Positions 44,279 through 55,700 of a stretch of 64,000 nt of DNA are shown in pieces (the first letter of the stretch is position 1; each line of letters opens with the position of its first letter). Source of the DNA: Ephydatia muelleri. Taxonomy: Eukaryota > Porifera > Demospongiae > Spongillida > Spongillidae. The notes beneath the pieces are model-generated. The model saw only the letters and a list, made by a program, of their open reading frames with translations, ran no database searches and was not told where the DNA came from. The stretch lies in NCBI GenBank assembly GCA_013339895.1, contig JABACO010000004.1:2368379-2432378 (forward strand), given 5' to 3'. Position numbers and translations under genes: made by a program.

Positions 44279-45310
44279 GAAAGTATAGGTTCCCCTCCTT
44301 GATGGAGGAGTTACTTTGCTGCACACCCTCACCCTCTCCTTGTATTGTCTCCCTCATCATCTCCTCTACACACAGCAACAATGCTCCAATGCAAACATCA
44401 AGGACTCATCTCAACTAAAGTGGCTCTGTTTGGTTGAGGAGGTTGCGTGTATGAGTGTGTGTGTGTGTGTGTGTGTTAGCAATACAAGCACCTGTGTGGT
44501 GCATATGTGTGTAGTATCTCCTACATGCACGCCCTCTGTGACACTGCCTAATGTAATTTAAACTTACTTAACGTGTTTCTGTGTCATTGCAGCAGTGATG
44601 CTTGCAGTGAAAATATCAAAGACCTACCATGTGTGTGTGTGTTTGTGTGTTTGTGTGGGTGTGTGTGTGTGGGTGTGGGTGTCCCGTATTGTTATGTATG
44701 TTGTAGATCACATGACCTTTGTGGCTCATTAGTTCAATTTGTATATTGATTGTAAAGGTGTGTCATATGTGATACATGGATATGGTACATAACTGCTGGT
44801 AGATGTGCCCACTGATTCCACACTTGCCATTAATGTCATTTCCCTTTTTGATGTCTTTCCATTATGACTCTTACCCCTCCCATCTCCCCATCTTCTGACC
44901 TCCTTCTCCCCACTCCATTACATCTCTTTTTGTTGATTGTGGACCTGGCAACCTACAAGGTACATTTGCTCTAAGGACTACTTCGTTATTATGCAATAGA
45001 GAAAAAAGCTACCATAAACATTTCCAAAGTATTTCAGTTTGGTGTCTCGAGGTTTGAAACATCAGGTTCTTCAGGAGTGAGTGGACTTGTCAAGGTCCTA
45101 TTCATAGTTGGGAATGGTCACTCAGCTTCATAGATGTGGCAAATGAGGCCAGTAAATAAATAAGGTCTACAACAGAAGAGTTTCTAGCAGCTAGCATACT
45201 GTGAAACACTGATTGTTATGTAAATGGAAGGGCAAAATAAAATGAGGTAAGCAGTCTCCCAGATGGATATATGGAAGTGGTCCCAGGTTCCTCAGGATGG
45301 GCGATTGCGC
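44279..45310. other. Unit B intergenic, GT repeat, B-specific 190 bp
   Basis: Homologous to 27,319-28,160 in unit A, including a shorter GT tract at 44,630-44,690. 45,117-45,310 is absent from unit A. No exon recognised. Confidence 0.6.
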
Positions 45311-45816
45311 CTGGGAGTATTCCTACAGTATGTTAGCTGCTGGAAGTACTGCTATTCCAACAGTATGTTAGCTGCTGGGAGTACTGCTATTCCTACAGTA
45401 TGTTAGCTGCTGGGAGTACTGCTATTCCTACAGTATGTTAGCTGCTGGGAGTACTGCTATTCCTACAGTATGTTAGCTGCTGAGAGTACTGCTATTCCTA
45501 CAGTATGTTAGCTGTTGGGAGTACCGCTATTCCTACAGTATGTTAGCTGCTGGGAGTACTGCTATTCCTACAGTATGTTAGCTGCTGGAAGTACTGCTAT
45601 TCCTACAGTATGTTAGCTGCTGGGAGTACTGCTATTCCTACAGTATGTTAGCTGCTGGGAGTACTGCTATTCCTACAGTATGTTAGCTGCTGGGAGTACT
45701 GCTATTCCTACAGTATGTTAGCTGCTGGGAGTACTGCTATTCCTACAGTATGTTAGCTGCTGGGAGTACTGCTATTCCTACAGTATGTTAGCTGCTGGGA
45801 GTACTGCTATTCCTAC
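45311..45816. repeat. 35-bp VNTR, about 14 copies (unit B)
   Basis: Same unit as 28,181-28,485 but about 14 copies, with several single-base variants (ctgctggaag, ctgttgggag, ctgctgagag) scattered in the first ten copies and none in the last four. Confidence 0.95.
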
Positions 45817-45891
45817 TCATCGTCTCCTTTCCTTCTTCCCTCACTTATCTCACCTCTCCCTGCCTCTCCTCCCCTCACCATCGTCTGTCAG

Positions 45892-45972
45892 GACTGGTGA
45901 ACATTCTCCATGTTATGGAACCTTCTCATCCACGATTGGATCAAAGTGTACATCTATCATGACCTCAGGGAT
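45892..45972 (+). pseudogene. SOAT exon (HDW motif), in-frame TGA, unit B
   Basis: Sequence as in unit A (28,562-28,642), including the TGA at 45,898-45,900 in the SMLWNLLIHDW frame and the GTAAGT donor from 45,973. Confidence 0.65.
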
Positions 45973-46045
45973 GTAAGTACGATGATTTCACCTTCTCTTC
46001 CACCACCCACCCTCCATGTTAAGAGCACTGTGTTCTGTGTTGCAG

Positions 46046-46184
46046 CTGTTCAATAGCAAGTTCTACAATCGCATAGCCTCTTTCCCGACTATCATCATCT
46101 CTGCCCTATTCCACGAGTACGTGTTGTGGTCCCCCTTCCGTTTCATTGCCCCAATCCTATTGGTGCAATACGGCACATTTGGAA
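46046..46184 (+). CDS. SOAT exon with catalytic His, unit B
   Basis: Identical to the unit A exon: LFHEYVLWSP carries the MBOAT histidine. Bounded by GTTGCAG and GTAAGG. Confidence 0.8.
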
Positions 46185-46564
46185 GTAAGGAAACTGTGTG
46201 CTGTGTGATTTTGTGCTGGTTTGTGTGTATGTGAGTGGGTGTGAAGAGGGCTGTATTTATTAAGGGTTTATTCATTTGTTCCTTTGTACCACACCCACCA
46301 TCACCTTGTGTGTGTACTACACCATTGCATGCCTTCACACCACTATGTCACACCCACACGTGTTTAGCTTGCTCCGTTCATGTATTACATCATGCCCCAC
46401 CCACTATTACATGAGCTGCTACCATGCCCCGCCCCTTTTCCCTACCCACCACCCCAAATCAGTGTTCCATGCCCTATATATCCTCCTCCCCAGCCATGCA
46501 ATGGGTGTTCCCCACCCTCCTCGTCCCCATGCAGCCATATAACACAGCCCTCCCTCCTCCCCAG

Positions 46565-46755
46565 CCATACTATACTTCGTAAAACCATCGCCAAACAGCA
46601 AGTTCTGGAACTACTTCATCCACATCGGGCTGAACATTGGTGTGGCCGCCATGGTGTTCTGCTACACTATGGAGCTATATGCCCGACACCTGTGCCCCAG
46701 GGAGGAGAGCTTCTCCACCTTTATGCCCAGATCACTGGACTGTGTCCTGCTGTGA
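46565..46755 (+). CDS. SOAT C-terminal exon, unit B
   Basis: As in unit A but one codon shorter (SFSTFMPRS instead of SFSNTFMPRS). Ends DCVLL and TGA at 46,753-46,755. GT-rich sequence follows. Confidence 0.8.
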
Positions 46756-48345
46756 AGTGTGTGTGTGTGTGCGTGTGTGAGTGTGTGTGTGTGTCCTTGC
46801 CTTCTCTCTCTTATCTCATTTTGGACCAAACACGTGTGCCTGTTGCTATTGTACATTTTTTGGTGTTGTAGAATTGTACCTAAATACTTTGTAATTGAAC
46901 CTCACCTTTATTGCAATTGAACCTCAGCCCATATGTCCAAGAAGACCATATATAGCTCTTACATTTTGGTTGAAAATTAGGTAGACCTGGATGCACTCAC
47001 TATACTGTTTCCTTTAAGAGTGATCACAGCAGCCGCCACCACTGGGGGCAGGAGGATAGGCAGTGATGACCCCAAATGGTCAGCCTTGGGTTGGCAATGT
47101 TATGACATGTAGTGGAGTACGTCCTCTGGTGCTTGAGGTGACATAGCCATACTGAACTTTACACAACCTAGCGGCTTGCCTTGAGGATGTGATGCTCTGG
47201 TCCTGTTCAACATGTAGTGTCTAGTAAAATGTTGTGCTTTATTGTTTCCGGCTTGTTAGTTTGTGTATGCATAATGTGTGAAAGTACTCATCAGTGCAGC
47301 CAGTGTACATTGTAACTTGTATGTAGCTTGTTTGTACATCTATGTTGTGTGTGTGAGCATGTGTTTTGTGTGTGCATGTGTGCACTGTGTGTGCATGTGT
47401 TGTGCGTGTGTTAGTGTGGGTGTGCATGTCTCTGGAGTTTCACTTGCAGTGACAAATTATTTGGTATACTTGTACTTTAACTGGTTCTGATGGTGATGTG
47501 TTGTAGATATAGTGCATTTTGTTTATATAATAATTTCATGTTGTAGGTAGTTGTCAGAAATTCTGATGTGCTCCCTCTGTAGCTAGTATGAATAGTGTAG
47601 CTTGTTTGTGCATCCTGTTGCAAACTTCCTTTCCACTCTCTGAGCTTACCTTTACCTTGCTCACTCAATGAGGATGATAACCATTGACCTGACAGAGTGG
47701 GACATCAGGTGTGTGTGTAAGTGTGACATGTTTGTGTGTGTGTTTTTGTGTGCACCTGTGTACATGTATGTTCATGTGTATGTGTGTGTGTTGTGTGTGC
47801 ATGTGCATGTGTGTATGTGTACACACCTGTATGTGCATATGTGTGTTGTATATGTGTGCATGTGTGTGTTCACCTCTGTGTGTGCATGTGTGCATATATA
47901 TGTATGTGTGTATGTGTGTATGGAGTAGGGAGTACCACACATTTCCTCTACCCTGTCTGAATTTCAGCATCTGAGGAAGTCCACATCTGTGCTGGTGCTG
48001 CGTTGTAGCACTGTGCTAAGGCTAATCCAGTGGTGCCATCAGCCTTGTAGTTAAAAGGTACTGAAGGAATGTAGAAAGTGTTGACTGTTCACATGTAGAA
48101 ACTACTCGACTGTCGATTAGCTTGCGAATTAGTGGTGTGGTGCCATATTTTTAAAGGATCGAATGTGTATAAATGTATCCACTAAATGAGGTCTCGATAC
48201 TAACCATTGCACTAAATTAAAAGTAATATGTATCTAATTTAAATTAAAATTAATATGTATCTAATTTATCAATATAGTAATCACGCGACCTCTAAAAGCT
48301 AGCCGTGCTCAATCAAAAAGCTCAACACATGGCAAGGCGGTAAAC
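46756..48345. other. Unit B intergenic: GT-rich tracts, repeated block
   Basis: Homologous to 29,420-30,800, with GT tracts at 46,757-46,795, 47,345-47,430 and 47,706-47,925. From 48,058 to about 48,345 it carries a copy of the block also found at 33,178-33,440 and 57,238-57,490, ending in a degraded form of the ATGGAAACATGG motif. Confidence 0.6.
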
Positions 48346-48417
48346 AGGGGGGGGGGGGGGGGGGGGGGGGGGTGGTCAAAGGGGGCAATAGCCCCCCCCC
48401 CCCCCCCCCCCCCCCCA
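48346..48417. repeat. Facing G-run and C-run
   Basis: An uninterrupted run of more than 20 G is followed after about 28 bp by a run of more than 20 C. Together they form a perfect inverted repeat around gtcaaagggggcaatagccc. The structure could form a hairpin or quadruplex, and its length is likely to be unreliable in assembly. Confidence 0.9.
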
Positions 48418-48542
48418 GTTTTATCCTATTGGTATGAAACAATTGTATGAAATCATTACGATTGTATGAATGCTTCAATTTGTTCAGTAGTTTGTCATTT
48501 AATTCAAATGGTTGGAATTTTACTTCATATCGCTTTATTCAT

Positions 48543-48890
48543 GCACACATATCATGCAGCCTCAACAACTATGCAGTGAGAGGGGCCACACATATCATGC
48601 AGCCTCAACAACTATGCAGTGAGAGGGGGCCACACATATCATGCAGCCTCAACAACTATGCAGTGAGAGGGGGCCACACATATCATGCAGCCTCAACAAC
48701 TATGCAGTGAGAGGGGGCCACACATATCATGCAGCCTCAACAACTATGCAGTGAGAGGGGCCACACATATCATGCAGCCTCAACAACTATGCAGTGAGAG
48801 GGGGCCACACATATCATGCAGCCTCAACAACTATGCAGTGAGAGGGGCCACACATATCATGCAGCTTCAACTACTATGCAGTGAGAGGGG
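48543..48890. repeat. 43/44-bp satellite, about 8 copies
   Basis: Unit cacacatatcatgcagcctc followed by aacaactatgcagtgagagg and GGGC or GGGGC. Alternation of 43- and 44-bp units gives shifting reading frames. Upstream of the GARS exon, so probably intronic; absent from unit A because of the deletion. Confidence 0.95.
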
Positions 48891-48960
48891 CACCATTGCC
48901 TTTCTTAAACTTTTGTATGATTGCTATTCACTTCTTTGTGTGCGTCTTTGTTCCCTGCAG

Positions 48961-49164
48961 TGGTGGATGTCATTCCCTCGGTGATCGAACCCTCCTTTGG
49001 GATCGGACGCATACTGTACACGATCCTGGAGCACAGTTACAGGGTAAGAGAGGAGGATGAGCAGAGGAAGTGGCTAGCTCTCCCTTCCCTGGTTGCACCA
49101 ATCAGCTGCTCCGTTCTGCCACTGAGCGGCAACGAAGAGTTCATTCCTTTCATTGCTAAGATAG
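48961..49164 (+). CDS. GARS1: GARS exon with class II motif 3, unit B only
   Basis: Bounded by CCCTGCAG ending at 48,960 and GTGAGG from 49,165. It encodes VDVIPSVIEPSFGIGRILYT then ILEHSYRVREEDEQRKWLAL and PSLVAPISCSVLPLSGNEEF IPFIAKI. SFGIGR is class II synthetase motif 3 (human EPSFGLGR), whose Arg contacts ATP. It ends with one base of a codon completed by CT of the next exon (Ala), so the phases fit. Earlier exons with motifs 1 and 2 are not in the window. Confidence 0.9.
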
Positions 49165-49808
49165 GTGAGGAAAGAGACAGGCATAGCAAGGGGGGGAGGT
49201 GGGGGGGGGGGGGGGGGGGCATGGAAACGATCACACTTGCGTTCAAGTTATATGTTGTATACATGGTGTGTGACTAAACATGCATGTTGTATGGACATTA
49301 ACAACAGAACAATATCAAAAAAAAAGTACAGCTTAAATAACATAGAATGTACCATGTGAACAATGTGCAATGTCAGCAAAGCATACTCCAGAGGTGAGGT
49401 TGTATTAAGCCTGCTAGTTGGTTGACCTAAATGCTGTTGGCAGCTGTGAAAATAGGTGTTGTTTTGAGTGCATGTATTTTAATGTGTAGTCGGTAATGCA
49501 TTAGGCTGGCTAAACCTCTACTCTAGTTCGGGAAGGGGGGGAGGGGGGGTGTAACACTTGTGGAGTGGTTGTAACCACGCCCATTATGAGCTGGGGAGTA
49601 AATACCTGTGGTCACCCACCCCTCCTGCCTTAGAACCATGTGTCTGGAATGGAAATTTTTTAGTGTAAACTAGGACTGCCATACATCCTTTCCCCCATGG
49701 GATCACTACCTGATGGCGCGTGGGGGGTTCCTCCCACGCTAACACGTTACCTTCATTTGTAAAGGTATTCAAATTGTGGGTGGGTTTGATCCGCTTCACT
49801 CACCTTAG

Positions 49809-49992
49809 CTGAGAGTTTGAAAGAGGCCGCATTGCACACAAGGTTGACGACAGCAGTGGTTCCATTGGACGGCGCTATGCGCGCACTGACGAGATTGGTA
49901 TTCCATTTGGAGTCACCATAGACTTTGATATCATCAAGACAGACTCTGTGACCTTGAGGGAGCGAAACTCCACCCGCCAAGTCAGGGTTAAG
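49809..49992 (+). pseudogene. GARS1: GARS exon (anticodon-binding domain), 1-nt shift, unit B
   Basis: Homologous to 31,286-31,461. It retains residues between EA and HKVDD that unit A lost, but the frame before (AESLKEAA) and after ([20 protein letters not shown]) differ by one base near 49,834. A single missing T in gcattgcac would explain it. Either a real frameshift or a sequencing error. Donor GTGAGT from 49,993. Confidence 0.75.
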
Positions 49993-50108
49993 GTGAGTGC
50001 GATGATTTACTGTTGCATTTAAAATGTGAAATAAAACTAGAAACAGAAAAGTCATTGGAGTGTTTACTTAATTTGTCACTGTCGCTGTGGCAACACCCGT
50101 CTTTACAG

Positions 50109-50225
50109 ATCAGTGAGCTGGCTGAGGCTGTGAGGGGATTGGTCAGAGGTTGGTTTGTCTGGGCGGATGTGGAGGCGAAGTACCCGGCATTCAGTGGGCA
50201 GGAGAGTACTACTAGTCAGGAATGA
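50109..50225 (+). CDS. GARS1: GARS last exon, unit B
   Basis: Same as 31,578-31,694 with synonymous differences; ends SQE and TGA at 50,223-50,225. Confidence 0.85.
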   Translation: MSELAEAVRGLVRGWFVWADVEAKYPAFSGQESTTSQE

Positions 50226-50385
50226 AACCATGGAAACAAGACTGTAGCATTTTTGTTGAAAAATAATTTTTAAATGTAGAAATTGGAATGAGGTTGTCAT
50301 ACAGTTGCAAAAATCAAGTTTATCATGTTGATGTGTTGTGTCATTTAGGGCTGGCTGGCTGGCATGTGTATTATATATAGATAGA

Positions 50386-52690
50386 GAAAGAACTGCTCCT
50401 ATGCCTGACACACTGCCATCTGTATCCAAAATGAACTGCCTGGAATAACCAATATAGGTGATGATACTAGGCACCTGTAGAGTTCATCAACTGCCTTTTG
50501 GCACAAGGTGCTCCACTGAAAAGTGGTGTTTTTCTCAGTTAGCCTATGCAGGGGTTTAGCGATGGATGAAAAGTTTTTTATAAACCGCCTATAATAATTA
50601 ACCAAACCCAAGAACTGCTGGACATGTCTCTTATCAGTTGGGGTGGGCCAATTGGATATAACCTTTGTCTTGTCTGGATCAGCTGCAACTCCCTTAGCTG
50701 AGATGATGTGGCCCAAGAACCTTACTTCTGGCTGGCAAAAATTACATTTAGCTGTTTGAAGCTTAAGACCAGCTTGCCTCAACGTACCCAAGGGGCTGTA
50801 TGAATATAAGGTAATGCCTTTCGGATTGTGCAATGCACCTGCCACTTTTCAGCGACTAATGGATCGTGTGCTGAATGATCTTAAGTGGACCGAATGTCTG
50901 GTATAGCATTGTGGTGATAGGTAAGACATTTCAGGAACATGTGTGTCACCGGAGTGGTAAATGCAGCTTTTGGTCTATCCTCCTCAGCAACCTCCACCTG
51001 CCATGCAGTAACCGCTTGCAAGGTCCAGTGTGCTGAAAATCTTGGAGCCTCCAAGTGTGTCTAAGGTGTCGTCCACACGGGGTAAAGGGTAGGCATCCTT
51101 CTTTGTGATGGAGTTCACTTTCCTGAAATCAACACAAAAACGTGTAGACCCATCCTTCTTACGGACTAATATAATTGGAGAAGACCAGGGACTATGAGAT
51201 GGTTGGATGACATCCTTAGCCATCATCTCCTCCAGCATCTTTCTTACTTCTATCCTACGAGCCTGTGGGATTCGTCGAGGTAATTGGTGTATTGGTGCAG
51301 CATCTCCTGTATCAATGTGGTGCTTGATGTCAGCTGTATGGCCTACTTCATCTGGGTGTAAGGTGAAGACATGAGCATACTCCAAGAAAACTGAATACAA
51401 TAATTCTTTATCACTGTCGCTCAGATGATCCCCTAGCTTAGATTCAATATTCCACAGAACCTTTTGATCACCTGATGATACATTCCCACTTCTGTGTACC
51501 ATACCAATATGATGATCAACATGTGGGTCCTCTTCTAGAGCCTCCATCACTGCAATTTCTCACCACAACCTCCTCATTTCTCGGGTTTAGCACTCTGAGT
51601 GGAACAGAACAATTTTTGGGGTAAACATCAGCATGGGCAACCATCAATCCACAACATATGTTTGGGGTACCCTCTACAATCCATGAATGGTTGAAATTGT
51701 TATGCTAACTTCAGACATTACTTCCATTTCACTTCCTCCAGGAACCGCCAATCTTTGCTTCAAGATCAGGTACACTTGGAGTCTTCCCAAAGGATTTACC
51801 CACCTGTAGACCACTAAAAGACAATGACACACCTTGAGATGGAAATTCAATTGTTCTACTTCCACCATTAATTACACATCTATAAGTTTCCAAAAAGTCA
51901 AGACCAAGAATTGCTTTGACAGTAAGTTCATCTGCAACAATGAATGTTGCAGAAAGTGCTGTGGGAATGCCTGGAAAAGGCACTTGCGCCTGTCCATCTC
52001 CCATTATGCTAAGTGGTGCCCCACTAACACCTACTAACCTCTGCCCACTGCATTCCTGAGTGTACTGTCCATTTTACTTGCTTGACTCCAAAAGTCCTTC
52101 CTGAGAAGGGAAACGGATGCCCCTGTATCAACTATGAATTCAATAGGTAAAGTGGTTACAAAACCATAACTCAGACCACTATTGATAGACAGTGTAGGCA
52201 CAGTGATGGAAATATCTTGGGTCCTTAAAGGTTGTCCCTCTCACTGCGCCACAGCATTTAGTATGCAGAGTTGTGCAGAGTCTGCATACCAACCACATGC
52301 AGATGGGTATCATTGAAGTGTTCATATGCAGACGTCTGCATATGAACACTTCAATGATACCCATCTGCATATGGTTGGTATGCAGACTCTGCACAACTCT
52401 GCATACTAAATGCTGTGGCGCAGTGTCTGGTCCCTCTCTTGCTGGACCCCTAGCACTGAGGGATGATAGTTTTCCTGCTGCTGATGTTTGCTGCGGGCTG
52501 TACAATTGCGTGCAATATGCCCCTTACCCCCACAAGTCCAACAGAGAGCAGGTACCAGCCCGATACCAATGGTCTTGCTGCTGCTGTGACCCAAATATGT
52601 CTGCAACTCGATGGTAGCAGTGATAGTATAGAGAGAGATTGGAAACTCATTAATCAACACCAATCAACACGGACAATCCTAGGATAGAGT
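50386..52690 (-). mobile_element. Ty3/gypsy fossil, unit B-specific
   Basis: Minus-strand parts in order: gag zinc knuckle CWTCGGKGHIARNC (about 52,545), aspartic protease side (about 52,005-51,730, ILGLDFLETY), N-terminal reverse transcriptase (about 51,550-50,985, VRKKDGSTRFCVDFRKVN and KIFSTLDLASGY), then its C-terminal side (about 50,845-50,400, FLGHIISAKGV and FLGLVNYYRRFI). No integrase or LTR is seen. It is broken, with several breaks, and a palindromic MITE is inserted at 52,242-52,424. Absent from unit A. Confidence 0.85.
52242..52424. mobile_element. Palindromic MITE inside a gypsy fossil
   Basis: Two arms of about 90 bp, beginning CACTGCGCCACAGCATTTAG and ending with its reverse complement, meet near 52,333 with almost no loop. 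TCT lies on both sides (52,239-52,241 and 52,425-52,427). CAC/GTG ends with a 3-bp duplication match those of the palindrome at 539-707 in type, though not in sequence. Confidence 0.8.
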
Positions 52691-52779
52691 GATTTTGATG
52701 GTGCCTGATTTGCAAATGTCTATTAAACACAAATACACGAAATGGTACACAGAGAACAAAACTAAGTACTTTGTAGTTA

Positions 52780-55700
52780 TTGAGTCTGTAATTCCTTCCG
52801 TAGTCCTTTTGACTTCTGTGTTGTTTTTTTGTGAGTCACTTTGTACATTTCAACCCAGGCACTAGCATAGGAGAATCCTTTGATTTGTATCCATAACTGT
52901 ACCATTTGGTTCAACAAAAGGGATGCAACATTTTCTTCCCAATTGGTAGAAATTATGTCCCACAAAAAAGTACATCTTCACTAGTTTTGCTATGCGACGC
53001 AGCTTCTTTACAGATGTTTTCTGCACCAATGTGGCTCCGCAACTCGTATTCCATAGCAAGGAACAGTTCAAAGGTAATATTGTTTATGCACATGAGGCCA
53101 TCACGATTAACCAGGTTGATCCAGTCAGATGATGAATTATCTGGTTCAGATCCATCCGACGAGAGATCACGTAAGCATTGTAGGATATCAGTCCTGTTTG
53201 AATTCTTTGAACGTGATATCTTCTTCATTAATGCCCTTGGAACATACCCAGCTGCATAATGAAGCTCATTCAGCTCCTCATATGTCAACTCAGTGGTCAA
53301 GAGTTGACTAGTATACCTCTGGACAGATGTTTGTGATAACACAAGGTGGCGAAAAAGATGATGACCCATATACTGGCAAAGCATAGGGCAAAATATAGGT
53401 GCCTTGACACTGTTTAAAAGAAACATTTCCCACATCTGTTGATACTCATCAGATGTCCTTAGTGAATGATATGATGCCCACATTTTTGCTTTACTCTTGA
53501 CACGAATTTTTTTTGTTCGGCCAGATTGTTATTGATGGTGCGATGCACTTTGTAAGTAGATTAACCAACCTCTTCTCAAATAATCTAGCAGCTTCCAGAT
53601 GGATTGGAATCCAAGTGAGCAACGTTCTTGCCACTTGAGTGGTGAGACTGGCCTGTGCTGATTGGACAGTAAACATACTGTCAGACATGATATCCTGAAC
53701 AGCAGTAAGCAGGGTGAAACCAGACATTTCATTTCCTACAAATAATTATTACATAAATTAACAAATAAAATCTGTACATGTCCTACCATCTTCAGCAGCA
53801 GGTACATGCGCAGATACAACTGGTTCTTGTTTGCCAGAACTGCGACATTTCTTCAACGGTTCAGAGTGAAACACATCTACATCACGACAACTGCCACGAC
53901 AGTTCCCCTTGTCTGGATGAAGAAGTGACCCTATGACTCGAATTGCTTGTGTATTTATGATAAAATCAGCTGCATTGGGGTTATCGTGAACTCTTCCTCT
54001 CTGTCGCTGGCACCCAAAAAACCTCTCCAATGGATCCTGACAAAGGCGTTGGCTCAAAAATGAGTCCACACCTGGAATGTCAAACACATACTGCACCAGT
54101 TCCCCAAAGAATCTGCCTACATATGTCTTGGTAAACAGAGAGCGTATCAAGTTACGTTTATAGGGTTGTAAACGTACAAGTGATGTGTAGACCATTACGT
54201 GTCTCATCACTCAGCAGCATTCGACCATTACGTGTCTCATCACTCAGCAGCATTCGACTTTTCTGATCCTTGCTGAAACCAGGTCGTTGCTCAACACAGC
54301 TTTTCCATTCATCAAGATATTGTCTCCAGCCACTGGTAAAGACACAGGATTGCTATTAAAACACACACAATAAAACAACCAGCATTACCTTGATACGCAT
54401 ATCTGACTTAGACCTGTATGGCAACTTAAATGATTTCAAACTGCGACAACCATCGGTGTAGTTTTTTACATTCAGAGCATTGAAGAACTTGTCTATCATT
54501 TCCACAAAGTGCGCAGTCTCAGATGCCTCATCCCCACAAATAAACAAAATAGCCTTGGAGACTGTTTCACTCAATGCCTATCAGTACATCATGTATTTAG
54601 CCTTGCTTGAATATACAGAACTAACCTGAGCAGCTAAATCAACCCGCATTTTTGAAAATGCTGTTAGATTGAGGTGTTCGTACTTCAACTTGGGTACCAA
54701 ACGTATGCCTGTGTGTAATGCTGTATCAACATCATATAACCTTTTCAGATGTTCTCAAAGAATGTATTTCCCATTTTTCTACAAGACAGAATACATGTAC
54801 ATATGCAGATAAACTTCTATAAGTACGTACCCACAGCAACCAGTTGCTCCAACAATTTCTAATAGTCTTGAGCAAGTGGGGAGGGTCAGACACAAAATAT
54901 AGAGACCTTCTATCCTCAGAGCTAGGATTTGTAACTTTGTAAATTATGTCAGATCTTTGCTGGTGTAACTTTATCAGCCTCCGGTTAGAAGATGCACCAT
55001 CCATGGTAACAGCAAGAACCTAAAATATATGATGGTAAAAATTTCATGCTTGCTCAAGTTAATATGAAACAGCGTACTTTTAACCCACAGTTATCCAAAC
55101 GTCCAATTGCCTCCCAAAATGGTTCGTACAATTGATCTCCAGAGACAAACATTACTGGAAACTGAGCATAGGGAAATTGGAGCTTGGTGAATAGACCCCG
55201 AACCATGAAAACCATCATGCTTTTTGCCAGAGGGGGGGGAGGTCTGTCCATATCTCTCCTCTACAAATCTTTCAAACTCTGACAGCTTGTCAGTAACATT
55301 GCCAAGATTTGTATAGCCAATGAATCGATCAAACACTAAGTCCTCCTTGATGTGCATCTCATCCATCATTAGAATGACACACCTTTCTCTATAATTTCTG
55401 CACAGCTCCCACTTTCACAGCATCCATAAGCATGGCATCCACATCACTGGAAAAAACCACATCAGCCTGAACATAGTGTGTGTAGTCCCGTAAGGTCCGC
55501 TGCGATGGTAGCTGTATGCCAGACTCTCCGCAATACCTCATATGCTCCACTTGATCTGTAATACAGATCAAGTGAGCATTACTACTCATACGTATTAGGA
55601 CACCAAATGCATATTCTCGTTTTACCTGTGTCTGAGATACAAGCACCAGTGAATAAACAATGGATGCCAACGCTTCCCGGTTTCTTTGCATTTGCTGGAT

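Noticed and set aside
48543-48890. Possible CRISPR-like array of 43/44-bp repeats
   Set aside because: Units are directly contiguous with no unique spacers, in animal intronic DNA; it is a satellite.
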